Shown here: positions 25,219 to 36,797 of the stretch, in pieces | How the letters are laid out: the number at the start of each line of letters is the position of its first letter | How positions within the stretch are numbered: the first letter of the stretch is position 1 | Assembly: GCA_910589415.1 (NCBI GenBank) | Contig: OU342635.1 | Coordinates: forward strand, 38,156,929-38,220,928 | From: Malachius bipustulatus | Taxonomy: Eukaryota; Arthropoda; Insecta; Coleoptera; Melyridae | Length of the DNA stretch: 64,000 bases | Direction: 5' to 3' | The notes under the pieces: model-generated | Seen by the model: the letters and a program-made list of their open reading frames with translations, nothing else | Told to the model about the DNA's origin: nothing | Databases searched by the model: none | Program-made: the position numbers and the translations under genes

Positions 25219-26332
25219 GCTATATGGACATCATGCAGAAGAGAAAATGTCGTTGGGACTGCCACCACGTGGGTTCGGTCTCGACAGGAATGTTTTTGTT
25301 TGTCTTTTTAACTATTTATGAAAAAAAAATCTGTGGCTAAGTGAGCTAGTTCTAGAAACCAAAATTACCAGAATGGAGATACACAGTTAACACCGATGGT
25401 GTTGCCCACTGAAAAAATTGAATAATTGAAAAATTTGTGACAATCGAAAAAACTATATTGTTATGTAACAAAAAATCTTACATGTAAGTGGAACCCTGAC
25501 AGGAGCACGCAAAGGAGATGCTTGTTGTTGACTAACACACCCATAAAGTGTGGTCCTAAGATGATGTGTCAATTAAAGGTCTTGATGTGTCTTTCCCTAA
25601 TCGCGCTATACGTAATGATTCTTCAAACTAACGGTATGCCGATGTCCTGTATCTAAAAAGTAAATCCTGCGTTAAACGACGAACCGACTTTGATGCTAAT
25701 GAAATTCTTTTAATTTTTTTTCAGTTTATAATCCCCCGGGACCGGGTTTTTAGTTTATTTGGCCTTGGCCAGATAGTGCAATAGAAAAGAAGGCTATGGA
25801 ATTTGTAATCAGTTTAGCAGCTGTTCACGTAAGGGACAATATTGGCATTTTGTCGCATACCTTTTTTTGTGGTAAAATTCCTCAAGACTTTTAATTTGAT
25901 AACTCATTTAGTATGTAAACAGCCAATACGTCCTTCTCAAGTAGGGTTGTCGCTTAATGGTTGCACATATATTAATGAAATACATTACTGATGATATTCT
26001 CCATCAGTAATTCGATGGGAGAACAAAAACCGCATCCGTTTCCCTTGTTATTCATAAGCACTTCCGGAATGTTTTTTATGTAAAACGCATCCCATAAAAA
26101 GAATTTGTCGACATTGTGAATCATCATGAAAACAAAGAATCAAATGACTCTTGTTGCAATTCCGCTCTTCTTGTGGGTTGCTCCCTGATTGTGGATTTTT
26201 CAACTAAAAAGTAGTTAAGCCAGGAACACTGTAATGTTCCATTAAGTACCAGGTGATAGACGACAGGATCTTTATCCTTGATCCCGGATTGGCTCACACC
26301 GTGCCCTCTAATAAATTACCCCTAGGATGGCA
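25219..26332. other. non-coding stretch before Ty3 insertion
   Basis: Nothing recognisable. A CCACGTGGGTTCGGTCTCGAC patch near 25268 is GC-richer and loosely B-box-like, but there is no tRNA or SINE structure that I can support. Confidence 0.35.
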
Positions 26333-26337
26333 GTACA
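26333..26337. repeat. 5-bp target duplication (left), GTACA
   Basis: GTACA directly precedes the 5' LTR and is repeated at 31602-31606 directly after the 3' LTR, as expected for a Ty3-type integrase. Confidence 0.9.
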
Positions 26338-26518
26338 TGTTGTGTATAAATATTTGGGAGGTTTGGCAACCTAGTGTGTAGGTATGCGCAGGACAAAAAG
26401 AGAGAGAATATGAAAATGGCCGGTGTACAGTAGAGTTTTGCGTTTCTGTATTTTATTTTTGAATTGTGAATAAAGTGTTCAGTTGTAAACGATTATTATT
26501 AGTTCCGAATATACCACA
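26338..26518 (+). repeat. 5' LTR
   Basis: 181 bp, TG...CA ends. It contains a TATAAATA box at 26345-26352, close to the LTR start, and an AATAAA polyadenylation signal at 26469-26474. It is identical to 31421-31601. Confidence 0.95.
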
Positions 26519-26520
26519 AT

Positions 26521-26533
26521 TGGCGACGAGGAT
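26521..26533 (+). promoter_or_regulatory. primer-binding site for tRNA-Ser
   Basis: TGGCGACGAGGAT begins two bases after the 5' LTR. It is complementary to the 3' end, including CCA, of insect tRNA-Ser (GCU) as I remember it (...ATCCTCGTCG+CCA). It primes minus-strand DNA synthesis. Confidence 0.8.
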
Positions 26534-26592
26534 TTTAAATGGTGGCTATAGTAAATAGGTAATCCCTATTAGAAGAAAAAGGAAAAGTGTTT

Positions 26593-29500
26593 ATGGAGCC
26601 CGCGAAAGTATCGGTGTCGTGGGTATACGAATTGAAAAAGTCGGAACTAGTGACGCAAATTCGTAATTTTGGTCAAGAAGTGAAAGAAAGTCAAACAGTA
26701 GACGAATTAAGAAGAATTTTAGTGCAAATTTTGCGAAATGAAATTAAGTCTGAGAGTATTCCAGTAATCGAAATTATCAAATCTAATAATTCGGTGTCCA
26801 GCGGGGCATCAGTAGTGGAAACGGAACCGGCAGTTCCCCACAAATTCGAGAACGAGCAGCGCGGTGAAATTAGTGAAAAACAAGAAACGATCGTCGAGGA
26901 GCAAGCAACCGTTGTTATCAGCAAGGCGTCTGAAACTAACAAAACACCGACAGAGGAGTCGAAAAACGGTGACGGTGATAAAAATTCGTCCGCAATTATT
27001 GGTGTTCGTAAAAATCAAAAGACGATGGCAGATCGGTGCAAAATTGAATTTCATCTTAATGTTGATGATTGGGAAACATTTATTGAACGTCTTGAATTAT
27101 ATTTTGTGGCTCAGGATATCGAAAAATCTAAGCATGTACCCGAACTTTTAACTAAAATTAGTGCGGAAACGTATACGTTAATAAAAAATCTAGTGGTTCC
27201 AAAAAAACCAAAAGATTTCACTTTTGAAGAAATTGTGGACATAGTTTCGAATCATCTCAATCCAAAACCATCTGAACTAATTGAAAGGCACAAATTTTCG
27301 CAAGTTAGACAGAACATAGATGAATCTATTGGCGACTTTGTTACCAGAATAAAACGTATGTCAGTGAACTGTGGATTTTCTGATTTAAATACACATCTTC
27401 GAGATCAGTTTGTCTGTGGTATTCGAGACAGAGAAACACGAGTGAAACTTTTTGCCCAGAAAGAATTGACTTTCAAGGAAGCTCAAGACATCGCCGAGTG
27501 TCAGGAGTTGGCAGTGAAGAACGCGACCAAAGCTGAAGAATTATCAAGTAATCGCAGAAGGGATCCAGAAAATGAGGTAAACTTTGTTGGCAGGAAAAAC
27601 AATGGAACGAGTCACAAGTGGAGACAAAATAGCAAATCATGTATCAGAGGACATCATCGTGATTCAGCTAGCGCTAATGGTGCTAGCATCCCTAGGTTTT
27701 GGTCTGGAAATTCCAGACACAAGCAGTCATCTTCAGCGAAGCCAGTTAGCAAGTTTGGAGGTATGAACAATCGAAGCGGATCTGGTATGTCGTACAATTC
27801 TAATTTCAAATGTTATTGTTGTGGTGCCTACAATAGTCATTTTGCGAAGGACTGTTTACATAGATTTAAGACTTGTAGTTACTGTAATGTTAAAGGTCAT
27901 CTAGAAATTAATTGTTTTAAGAAAAGCAATAGTAATAAAAAAAGAATTAACCATTTACATGTCAATGACAATATTATCGATGACGATAGAGATAAAAAAA
28001 ATGAGTTGCCAGAGGAATATGATTTTTTTAAGCTAAACAGATTCAAGAGTGATAACTCGATTACTAGGGATGCTAATCCGATGTTGATAGATGTAGTAGT
28101 TAATGATAATAAAATTTCTATGCAGGTCGATACAGGATCTTATGTAACTGTTTGTTCAGAAAATGTAAAGAATAATATTTTCCATGCTTTGCCCCTGGTC
28201 GAGTCTGATTTAACTCTAACCACTTACGGGAAAAATGAGTTAAAGCCAATTGGTATGTTGATAGATTTATCTGTGAATTTTAAAGGGAGGATAGTAACAG
28301 GTTTGAAATGTTATGTAATCAGAGGTGAGGGACCAACATTAATAGGTCGTAGCTGGCTGAAATCGCTTAATTTATGGCCATTGCGAATTGAGATGAATTA
28401 CTGTGAGCAAAATAATTTTGAAAGCAAAATAGTATTTGAGAAAATGAGGGACAAATTTCCTGATTTATTCGGTAGTGGTCAAGGTGTTTATAATGGAAGA
28501 AAGATAAAGTTAGTATTTAAAGAGAATTTTAAACCGGTGCAATTGAAGCCTCATAGAGTACCTTTTTCTTTGAAAAGCAAAGTCGAAGAGGAGATAAATA
28601 GACTTATTTCTTTAGGTAATTTAGAACCAGTTAATGTTAGCCCATGGGCTACACCCATCGTACCTGTCTTAAAATCAAATGGCAAGGTCCGTATTTGTGG
28701 AAACTTTAAGTTAACTATTAATCCGAATCTCGTAATCAAGAGACAGCCCATTCCTAGCAAAGAAGAAATTTTTTGTAAATTACAAATTGGGAAAAAATGG
28801 TCTCAAATAGACTTAGCACACGCTTTTATGCAATTTGAAGTAGACGAGGAATCTAGGAATGCTTTGACTATTATAACTGATTTTGGTCTGTATCGATATA
28901 AAAAATTACCGGAAGGAGTTGCCTCTAGTCCAGGCGAATGTCAAGAAATTTTAAAACAAATTTTAAACGGCGTTCCACATACGGAAGTTTATATAGATAA
29001 CGTTTATTGTACAGGAAAAACGGATGAAGAACATTTTTCCGTCCTAACTGAAATTTTTAATAGACTAGAAAAGTCAGGCTTAAAGGTTAATGAAAATAAA
29101 TGTGATTTGTTTAAAAATAAAATTGAAATTTTGGGGTTTTCATTAGATGAACATGGTATTAGACCAGCTGAAAGTAAAATCAAAGCTATCAAGGAGGTAA
29201 AACGCCCAGAAAACAACAAACAACTAAAGAGTTTTTTAGGTCTCATTAATTATTACGAATTTTTTTTAAAAAATCGAGCAAATAAATTAAAATGTTTATA
29301 TCAGTTGTTGAAGTCAGATAAGTGGGTCTGGTCTGAGGAATGTGAGGAAAGTTTCAACTGGTTGCGGGATCAAATCGTATCCGATAATGTTCTTACTTTA
29401 TTTGATCCTTCAAAGCAGTTAGTTCTAGCCTGTGATGCAAGCTATTATGGTATTTCGGCAATATTGTCGCATAGATTCGAGAACGGAGAAGAAAGGCCTA

Positions 29501-31110
29501 TAGCTTTTGCTTCAAAGATAATACCAGATAGCGAACTGCACCGAGCAATAATTGATAAGGAGGCAGCGGCAATAGTATACGGTTTTAAAAAGTTTTATCA
29601 GTTTGTGTATGGAGCTAATGTAATCCTTAAAACAGATCATGAACCATTAAAGTTTATTTTCGGAGCGAGTAAATCGGTATCTTTGGCAATACAAAATAGA
29701 TTACATAGATGGGCGTATTTTTTATCGGGCTTTACTTATAAGATAGAGGTAGTGAAATCTGCGGCGAATGGTAATTGTGATGCGTTATCGCGCTTGCCAG
29801 TTAATGATTCTACAGCTGTATTTGAATCCGAATTTTCTACTATCAATTATCTGGAAGAAAATAAAGTAATGTTTAGTTGCAAATATGTAGCTAAATCTAC
29901 AGCGAAAGATAGGGAATTGAGAATTATTTTGAATTATGTACTTAAAGGATGGCCGAATGATAGTAAAATGCTATCAGATATTGAGAAAAAATATTTCCCG
30001 AAAAGAAATGAAATTTCTGTAGATAAAGGTTGTTTACTTTGGGGACTGAGGGTTATAATTCCTGAGGAAATGAGATTAAATTTATTGAAAGAGTTACATA
30101 CATCTCATTTAGGCATAGTCAAAATGAAACAATTAGCTAGATCTTATTTTTGGTGGCCTGGAATAGATCAAGATATCGAAAATTTTGTAACTGGATGTAG
30201 CATTTGTGTTTCTAACGCAAAAAATCCCCTGAAACTGTCTAACGCTCAGTGGCCTTACCCTAGTAGACCTTGGTCTAGATTACATGCGGACTTTTTAGGT
30301 CCATTTTATGGACACATGTTCCTGGTAATAATAGATGCTCATAGCAAATGGCCAGAAGTATTCAATGTTTGTAATAATACCAAGTCTGAAAAGGTTATAG
30401 AAGTTTTCAAAAGCTTATTTGTCAGATTTGGCTTATGTGATCATGTAGTGACAGACGGAGGACCGCAGTTTACGAGTGAGATTTTTAGGAAATTCTTAGA
30501 TAATAATGGCATAAAGCATACGGTATCTCCCCCCAAGCACCCCGCAACTAACGGTGCTGCAGAAAATTTTGTTGGTACTTTTAAAAATAAAGTCATGAAA
30601 ATAGTAAAGTCAGGAAAATCACTGAACTATGCGGTGGACTTGTTTCTTTTAGATTATAGAAAGGTAGCACACTCGTTGACAGGTAGGTCTCCAGCAAATT
30701 TGATGTATGGTAGAGAAATCAAAACCAAATTTGATCTCTTAAGGCCTAACGTAGTGCTAGATGTAGAGTTCAGTCAGTTGAACCATGCACTGAAGAATCA
30801 GTCAAAAAGAAATATTATCTTTAACGAAAATGATCAAGTAATGTTTGATGATTTTAGTGCACATGCAACGAATAAAAGGGCCCCGGGTATTATTATAAGA
30901 CAGTTAACACCTGTGACATTTTTAGTTAAATCTGAGAAGGGGGAAATACATAAAAGACATGTAGATCAAATGTTGAAAATAAGTGACCTGAATGTTGGTC
31001 TGGAACGAGGTCTGGAAGGAGGTAAACTAGACTCGACTACGGAGCGAAAAGGCTCAATTTTGAGAAGATCAACCAGGTTAGCTTGTAAAGGTAAACAGGA
31101 TAAAACCTAG
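26593..31110 (+). CDS. Gag-Pol polyprotein of Ty3/Gypsy element
   Basis: One uninterrupted frame of 1505 codons. ATG 26593 is chosen; the frame extends two codons upstream only to a GTG. Approximate residues: Gag 1-440, with an N-terminal helix-rich segment and two zinc knuckles, CX2CX5HX4C at 407 and CX2CX4HX4C at 428. Protease has DTGS at 513. RT has QIDLAHAF (Asp 740) and YIDN at 800-803. RNase H has DASYYG (948), IIDKEAAAI and TDHEPL. Integrase has an HHCC finger (1169-1205) and the DDE triad Asp 1233, Asp 1288, Glu 1324 with DX35E spacing. Oddities: YIDN replaces YxDD, LPEG replaces the usual LP(F/Y)G, and GNFK replaces the usual GDYK. The polyprotein is probably RT-defective although its frame is open. 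It acts in cytoplasmic particles and then the nucleus. Confidence 0.93.
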   Translation: MEPAKVSVSWVYELKKSELVTQIRNFGQEVKESQTVDELRRILVQILRNEIKSESIPVIEIIKSNNSVSSGASVVETEPAVPHKFENEQRGEISEKQETIVEEQATVVISKASETNKTPTEESKNGDGDKNSSAIIGVRKNQKTMADRCKIEFHLNVDDWETFIERLELYFVAQDIEKSKHVPELLTKISAETYTLIKNLVVPKKPKDFTFEEIVDIVSNHLNPKPSELIERHKFSQVRQNIDESIGDFVTRIKRMSVNCGFSDLNTHLRDQFVCGIRDRETRVKLFAQKELTFKEAQDIAECQELAVKNATKAEELSSNRRRDPENEVNFVGRKNNGTSHKWRQNSKSCIRGHHRDSASANGASIPRFWSGNSRHKQSSSAKPVSKFGGMNNRSGSGMSYNSNFKCYCCGAYNSHFAKDCLHRFKTCSYCNVKGHLEINCFKKSNSNKKRINHLHVNDNIIDDDRDKKNELPEEYDFFKLNRFKSDNSITRDANPMLIDVVVNDNKISMQVDTGSYVTVCSENVKNNIFHALPLVESDLTLTTYGKNELKPIGMLIDLSVNFKGRIVTGLKCYVIRGEGPTLIGRSWLKSLNLWPLRIEMNYCEQNNFESKIVFEKMRDKFPDLFGSGQGVYNGRKIKLVFKENFKPVQLKPHRVPFSLKSKVEEEINRLISLGNLEPVNVSPWATPIVPVLKSNGKVRICGNFKLTINPNLVIKRQPIPSKEEIFCKLQIGKKWSQIDLAHAFMQFEVDEESRNALTIITDFGLYRYKKLPEGVASSPGECQEILKQILNGVPHTEVYIDNVYCTGKTDEEHFSVLTEIFNRLEKSGLKVNENKCDLFKNKIEILGFSLDEHGIRPAESKIKAIKEVKRPENNKQLKSFLGLINYYEFFLKNRANKLKCLYQLLKSDKWVWSEECEESFNWLRDQIVSDNVLTLFDPSKQLVLACDASYYGISAILSHRFENGEERPIAFASKIIPDSELHRAIIDKEAAAIVYGFKKFYQFVYGANVILKTDHEPLKFIFGASKSVSLAIQNRLHRWAYFLSGFTYKIEVVKSAANGNCDALSRLPVNDSTAVFESEFSTINYLEENKVMFSCKYVAKSTAKDRELRIILNYVLKGWPNDSKMLSDIEKKYFPKRNEISVDKGCLLWGLRVIIPEEMRLNLLKELHTSHLGIVKMKQLARSYFWWPGIDQDIENFVTGCSICVSNAKNPLKLSNAQWPYPSRPWSRLHADFLGPFYGHMFLVIIDAHSKWPEVFNVCNNTKSEKVIEVFKSLFVRFGLCDHVVTDGGPQFTSEIFRKFLDNNGIKHTVSPPKHPATNGAAENFVGTFKNKVMKIVKSGKSLNYAVDLFLLDYRKVAHSLTGRSPANLMYGREIKTKFDLLRPNVVLDVEFSQLNHALKNQSKRNIIFNENDQVMFDDFSAHATNKRAPGIIIRQLTPVTFLVKSEKGEIHKRHVDQMLKISDLNVGLERGLEGGKLDSTTERKGSILRRSTRLACKGKQDKT

Positions 31111-31405
31111 TGTTTGTTAGATTAACCTGATTTAGTTGTAAGAGCCTTATAGGTGGTACAAGATTTGTAAGTAGGTATGTATGTATAAAAATGTATAAAG
31201 TGGGTTAAAGCATCTGTGACAGTGGACTTTATTTTATAGCAGTGTAATTTTATGTAGAAAAGTTATATGAATTTAGATATTTTGAGTTAGAGAAACTTTG
31301 AACGTGTAAATATAACATAAATATAAGGTTGATAAATGATTGAATAAAATGGGGTTGAATTGTACATACTTATAGCTTTAAGTAAGTCATTTGTAAGCAT
31401 ATTAT

Positions 31406-31419
31406 AAAAAGGGGAGGAA
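31406..31419 (+). promoter_or_regulatory. polypurine tract
   Basis: AAAAAGGGGAGGAA ends one base before the 3' LTR. It is the expected primer for plus-strand DNA synthesis. Confidence 0.85.
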
Positions 31420-31420
31420 T

Positions 31421-31601
31421 TGTTGTGTATAAATATTTGGGAGGTTTGGCAACCTAGTGTGTAGGTATGCGCAGGACAAAAAGAGAGAGAATATGAAAAT
31501 GGCCGGTGTACAGTAGAGTTTTGCGTTTCTGTATTTTATTTTTGAATTGTGAATAAAGTGTTCAGTTGTAAACGATTATTATTAGTTCCGAATATACCAC
31601 A
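31421..31601 (+). repeat. 3' LTR
   Basis: 181 bp, identical to the 5' LTR by eye. Its AATAAA at 31552-31557 would set transcript 3' ends. GTACA follows at 31602-31606. Confidence 0.95.
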
Positions 31602-31606
31602 GTACA

Positions 31607-34600
31607 CTAACAGATTAGGCTATGAGGAATGGCGTCAAGGTGTGATCGATGTGAGCGAGGTACTTAGCTGTGCTGTACCTACTAATATTATCCAGCTAGA
31701 TGGTCACATTGTATCGACAACCTACTTGTAACGAGAATTGTATTAATAAGATATGCGAATTCATCAGGTTTCAGGAGTAGGTGTCAGGTTATTTTAATTG
31801 ATTTATTAATGAAGTAGTTTGTAAATTAGTACGGACCCTTTCACTTATAATATGACAGGTACATTGGGGAGAATAATGTGATGAAGTGTAATAGAATATC
31901 GAGATGTAGACGTAATATTATGTGCGACATGTGGGAGAAATTTAGTGATTAAATTAATGATGATAATTATTATTCTGAGAGATGTTAATGTAGGTATATG
32001 AAATAGATTTCTCCTTTCTGCAAATTTGTATTACGTCTCAATGAAAATGGAATAAGACGGTGTAATTCAAACACAATGGGGTGGCAATGCTAATAATATT
32101 TTAACATGCGTTCCATATAAAGGTGTTTAGAGACGTCATCAAATAGGTAATCTGGAGCTTTATATTTATATAAATAGTTACTGATGGATCTAAGTGTTAT
32201 GTTCACTAAAAAAGCTTGTGCTTTAAGTTCAGAGATACGGCGATCCTATAAACTTGACTAATTTGTTCACCACTATTATTATAGCCGTTATTTTTTTGTA
32301 ACCACAATAATATTTGTGATCTTTGATAATAAACCTATCAACGCTATAATAAGTTTTCTTAAATCAGTGTAAAAAGACGGTCTAAAAATATCTTAAAGAG
32401 CGCATAGTACGGATGTGGAACAATAGAGACCCAAAAAAACCTAGAAATACTAAAATAGGGATGGAGTAGATCTTTCCAGAATTCAGGTTTTTGTCTTTTG
32501 CAAGTGCGGCCAAATTATCCAAAATTTGGAAAATACGATTCAAATATGGGTGTTTGCGAAAATCGATAAGGATCCTCTCGACTACCCGTCTATCACTCAT
32601 AGTTTTGTCGAAAATTTTCATTTTCTTGACTTCTCTCTCATTTTCCACGCCTATAATAATAGAATTCATGAAAACTCGATTTCTAGTACTTACCTACAAA
32701 AAATAAACAAAAAATTTCGCAAAATTTTATAAAAAAAAAACACTTAATCGTTGTAACTCCAGCTATTGTTTAATTGTCTAATTTTAACTTCCCCAAAACT
32801 ACCCTCTGTCCAAATAGCTAATTCTCTTCATTGTGCTAAACTATATACGCATGCATTGAAACAACGTGAAAATTTATTTCTACAGAGTTGTTTCATTAAT
32901 CAGTGCATAAAATTGAACTGGAGATTCCTTACTGAATTTTAAGGAGGGATTTGTCATAAAAAAATTCTTAAAGTCTCCCCTAAGAAGTTACATCCCCTTA
33001 AAGTAGGGTAAAAAATTCATATTTATCGATTTTTTGTCTGAAATGACTTGAATTAAAAAAAAAAGGCTAGGTATTGGAATACTACTATAATATAATATAA
33101 GCCTCCATAATTACATAATTTTATCCACCCTTGTTCTCTGCAAGGGTGTGAATCATACTACCCCTAAAAGTTTTTTTTACAGAACTTTTTTCCTAATAAT
33201 TTTTTTTATCTTTAAATTCACACTTTGGAGGGCCAGTTCAATTGAAAAAAAATTGTATTTTAAAAATTTCACGGAAACTCAATACTTTTCCACTCAAGAA
33301 ATAAAATAAGGGCATGTACCTATTCAAGAAAATGAAGAACAAGGATGAAGGAAAAACTTAATTTTTTTATTAGAAATTTCCGAAATAAATTGCTGATACG
33401 CAACACTTGCAAGGTAAAACTACTTGCAAAGAGACTAAAAAAAATTAAAAACTAATTAGAATTTACCCTTAGGTGTATCAACCCTTAATCCCTCAAAAAG
33501 ATGATAGTTGTTTCATTGTCTCAAAAAATGAAAAATTCAAAGCACAGCAGCTATATTGAGGGAATTGTTGGTCCTGATTTGTAGCAACAGCATATTATGT
33601 GCTTTTGCTAGAAGATAGATAGAAAGAGAGAAATATAGATGGATGGTCAAAGAAACCATTTTTTGGGCCATATTTCCTATTATTTATCGCCCTTGCTCCC
33701 TTGCATATTTGAGTTATGTGAAATAAAATCAATTCTCACGGGAAAATTTTTTCTAGGACGCTGAGAACAGCATGAATTCTTCAGCATTATTTATTTTAAA
33801 AAAATAAAAAAAATTCTGATATTGTGATAAAATGAGTGGGTCCTCTTTGCAATGAAAGTAGGTGCTGAATTTTTATTCTGGATTGCACAATTTCTTAGAA
33901 AATTAAAGTCATGCATGACATAAAAGACCTCTAGAAACAGGATGATGGAGACAAGACTCAAGATTCCAGACCAATAACTCACTTTTACATAAACTTAATT
34001 CTATTAAGTGAAACGAAATCTTCAGTCTAGACTTCTTTCAATCATTCCGAATACCTAAGTGACAATTTTTTGTTCGTTTCAATGATTGATTGCTCTCATT
34101 GATCTTTCCTCCTTATTTTGACGAGCAGTCACAAATTACAGTCATTTCTAGAACAAGGTAAAAACTACCAGCGCTATTAAGAATGATCTTAATCAAGATC
34201 ACCATTATAGGACTAATAAAATGCCGTATAAAAGCCCAATTTTCGTGGACGGAGCTGAGTAAACTCGAGAATGCTCGAGGAAATGATCGTCGAATATACG
34301 GCATAGGTTTAGGACAGACGGCGTTTTTTAGCAGTGGCTTCCCGAGCAATAGCAATTGTATTCGACTCAACTGTAAAATATGGATTCAATTTCGGAAGAG
34401 GAGCTGTCGTCGTAATGCAGGCCGGTATATAAAACGGAGTCAGTGGTGTAACAATTCAATAGAAATGCGGATGCTCACCCGCTGTGCGTATATTAGTTTT
34501 CCTTTTCCTTATACCTACTCTTGACACCATTGCCGGATTATGTCTTTTTTCGCCTTCGTCTGGAGCATAGTTTTATTATTTCACGTATCCAACAATGATA

Positions 34601-36540
34601 ATAATTGAAGATCTAGGAAACATTGATTTTCATGAAATTTCCATTTAAAACGCTTCTTGTTGAATATAAAACTAAGGTTAAGCATACAATATTTTAACGA
34701 GTTTTCTCTTTAAAATTCGAGATTTTGTGCACAGACAAATTTATCTTTAAGATAATTAAATAAGAGATGATGATGAGAATAATAATATAATAAGATAATT
34801 TTGATAAACCTTCTGTTATAATATCTTTGATCTCGACTTTGTAAATGAGTCAACCCTCCGGTACATTTCATTTCAAGTAAACGCTGTATTTGTCAGCCTA
34901 TAGCGTCTTTTCATTGTTCTTCCTAGCTACTGCTTGATTTAAGTAAGAATTTCTTATTGAATGAGTCAACACAGCTGCTTAAACGAAGTCAGGTTCTCGT
35001 ATAATAAAAAAATGACTCCTTATCAGTTAATATATTCGTGGTTGCTGTTAGTAGAAGAAAAAAAATACAACTGGTTTGACGGTTTTAAAATTTAGCACAG
35101 TGGAATATAGTATACATGCAAGAAAAAAGATTTTTTATGAGGTTACTCGGCAGCCGAAAACAATGAGTTTCGAAGGACAAAAACTTTTGCTTCATGAATT
35201 CACAGGTGTTGTGGATTACAATCTAATTAACTTTTGGCATGAAGGCATAAAAAAACACCAGGGGTAAGGAACAGAAAATAGAGGACAATGTAGAAAAAAA
35301 TGACACAACAAATGAGTTGAAGAAATTTTAAAGGAAGGTAATGAAAAATGGGATATGATCAAAGTATTAGTTATCTTTTTAGTAATGTCTACAGTGGAAC
35401 TTTTTTGTCATTAATATGATGATCCTAATAACAAAATTCTCGAGACAAAATAGCCAATTCGCGAAAATATTGATTTGAAAGTATATGGAAAAAATTTCTC
35501 CTCATGTGTGAACGCCTTGAAAGTTTAATTAAATATTTAACCCGACTAACTCCAACAGGGAAAAATTGTTGCGATGATTTTTGGCGTAAAGATCCAGATC
35601 ATTAGTGTGAATTTTTGAATAAGGAAAGTTGTTTTGTCCTCTATACCTATTATAGGATCAATTGAACAGGGTGTCCATCACTTATGCCTGCACCCCCGAG
35701 ATAAGAAATAGAAGTTAATTTTAAAGATAAAAAATTAAAACTTTGAGGATTCGTGTAATTAATATGGGGTCAATACAGCGGTGTCATCAATTTTGCGATG
35801 AAGTTGTGCAGGTTGACTTCATTTTAGTCAAACGTCTCTAATAACATTCCTCGGTAATTTTAAAATCAGCAAAAGGCTCGTTTTATTTATTCCATAAATA
35901 GTAAAATTATAATGTTAAAACTTTCACGAACGTATTTATTTCCGATTAATTATCAAATTCTCTACTGTATGATTTTTATAGAAAGGCGAAGGCTGGGCGT
36001 GAACTACGCATCTTGCGAGCTTTAACCGTCACTAAGAATTTACTCGTTCAATGAACGGCGGAGATACTCTAATCAGCCTTATCTGGTTGGTTGTTTTTTT
36101 AACGTGGACATCGACTAACATTGTTGATATTTTAGTTATTGGACAACAAATTTTTATGGATTCGGAGGCGTATCTGCGCAAAAACCAATTCTCGTCAAAC
36201 TCTCGCCTTCCTATAAAATGTATGCTGTAATTTTTTTATGAACAGACGAAATTTTAAGCGAGCTGAATCAACGCAGTTGAATACAAATTCAGAAGCGACA
36301 TCTCTGATACCAGTGCTATCACCGAAAGTAAAAACTAAATAAACCTTTTTTATACACCGCGTCCCAATTGAAAAACCGCAGATAGTTAATCCAGCGAAGG
36401 TATATGAAAATAATATAAAATCACGCATTTTGTTTCAAACTTTACTTCTGATCGAGTTGTAAAACGACGCTTATTATTGTTAGAGTGCTTTCGGGAGAGT
36501 GTTGAGTTCATAAGTACATAGTAGTAGAACCGATTCATAG
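31607..36540. other. non-coding stretch
   Basis: No gene that I can support. A TATATAAA box at 34422-34429 inside a GC-richer patch (34200-34500) could be a core promoter, but no downstream coding exon is recognisable. The overlapping plus and minus frames around 32400-32730 and 34113-34524 carry no known motif. Confidence 0.4.
32905..33250. repeat. possible old foldback
   Basis: ATTGAACTGG at 32913-32922 is matched by its complement CCAGTTCAAT at 33233-33242. Between them, the paired blocks AAAAAAATTCTTAAAG / CTTTTTTTTACAGAAC and CCCCTAAGAAG / CTACCCCTAAAAG show weak inverted similarity. It is very diverged and may be coincidental. Confidence 0.3.
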
Positions 36541-36797
36541 AACGGCCGTCAATGTCCCGCGTCCCGGAAGAGTAGTTAACCATCGAGAATCCACCCAGAC
36601 TCCGAGTTCACGCCGTTTCCGATCTTCCGTCCTTCAACTCTGTGCCAAGGTAGGTGATCGTTCATACCAGTCATAATAATTTTCTATTATATTTGGTTGT
36701 ATCACGATCGCCCCAGATAATCCTCCTCAACCTCCCTTTTCTCCCTCCTTTTTTCTATTCATTCCCGGACCCCGCTGTAGTAACAAAGGCCCCGTTC

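Larger units (their letters stand above)
26338..31601 (+). mobile_element. complete Ty3/Gypsy LTR retrotransposon (mag-like)
   Basis: All structural parts are present: 181-bp LTRs that start TGTTG and end CCACA, 5-bp target duplication GTACA, tRNA-Ser-type primer site two bases after the 5' LTR, one gag-pol frame, and a polypurine tract beside the 3' LTR. The LTRs are identical by eye over 181 bp, so insertion is recent. Domain order protease, RT, RNase H, integrase identifies Ty3/Gypsy. Very short LTRs, a tRNA-Ser primer, a fused gag-pol and no env-like frame point to the mag lineage (inference). Confidence 0.93.
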
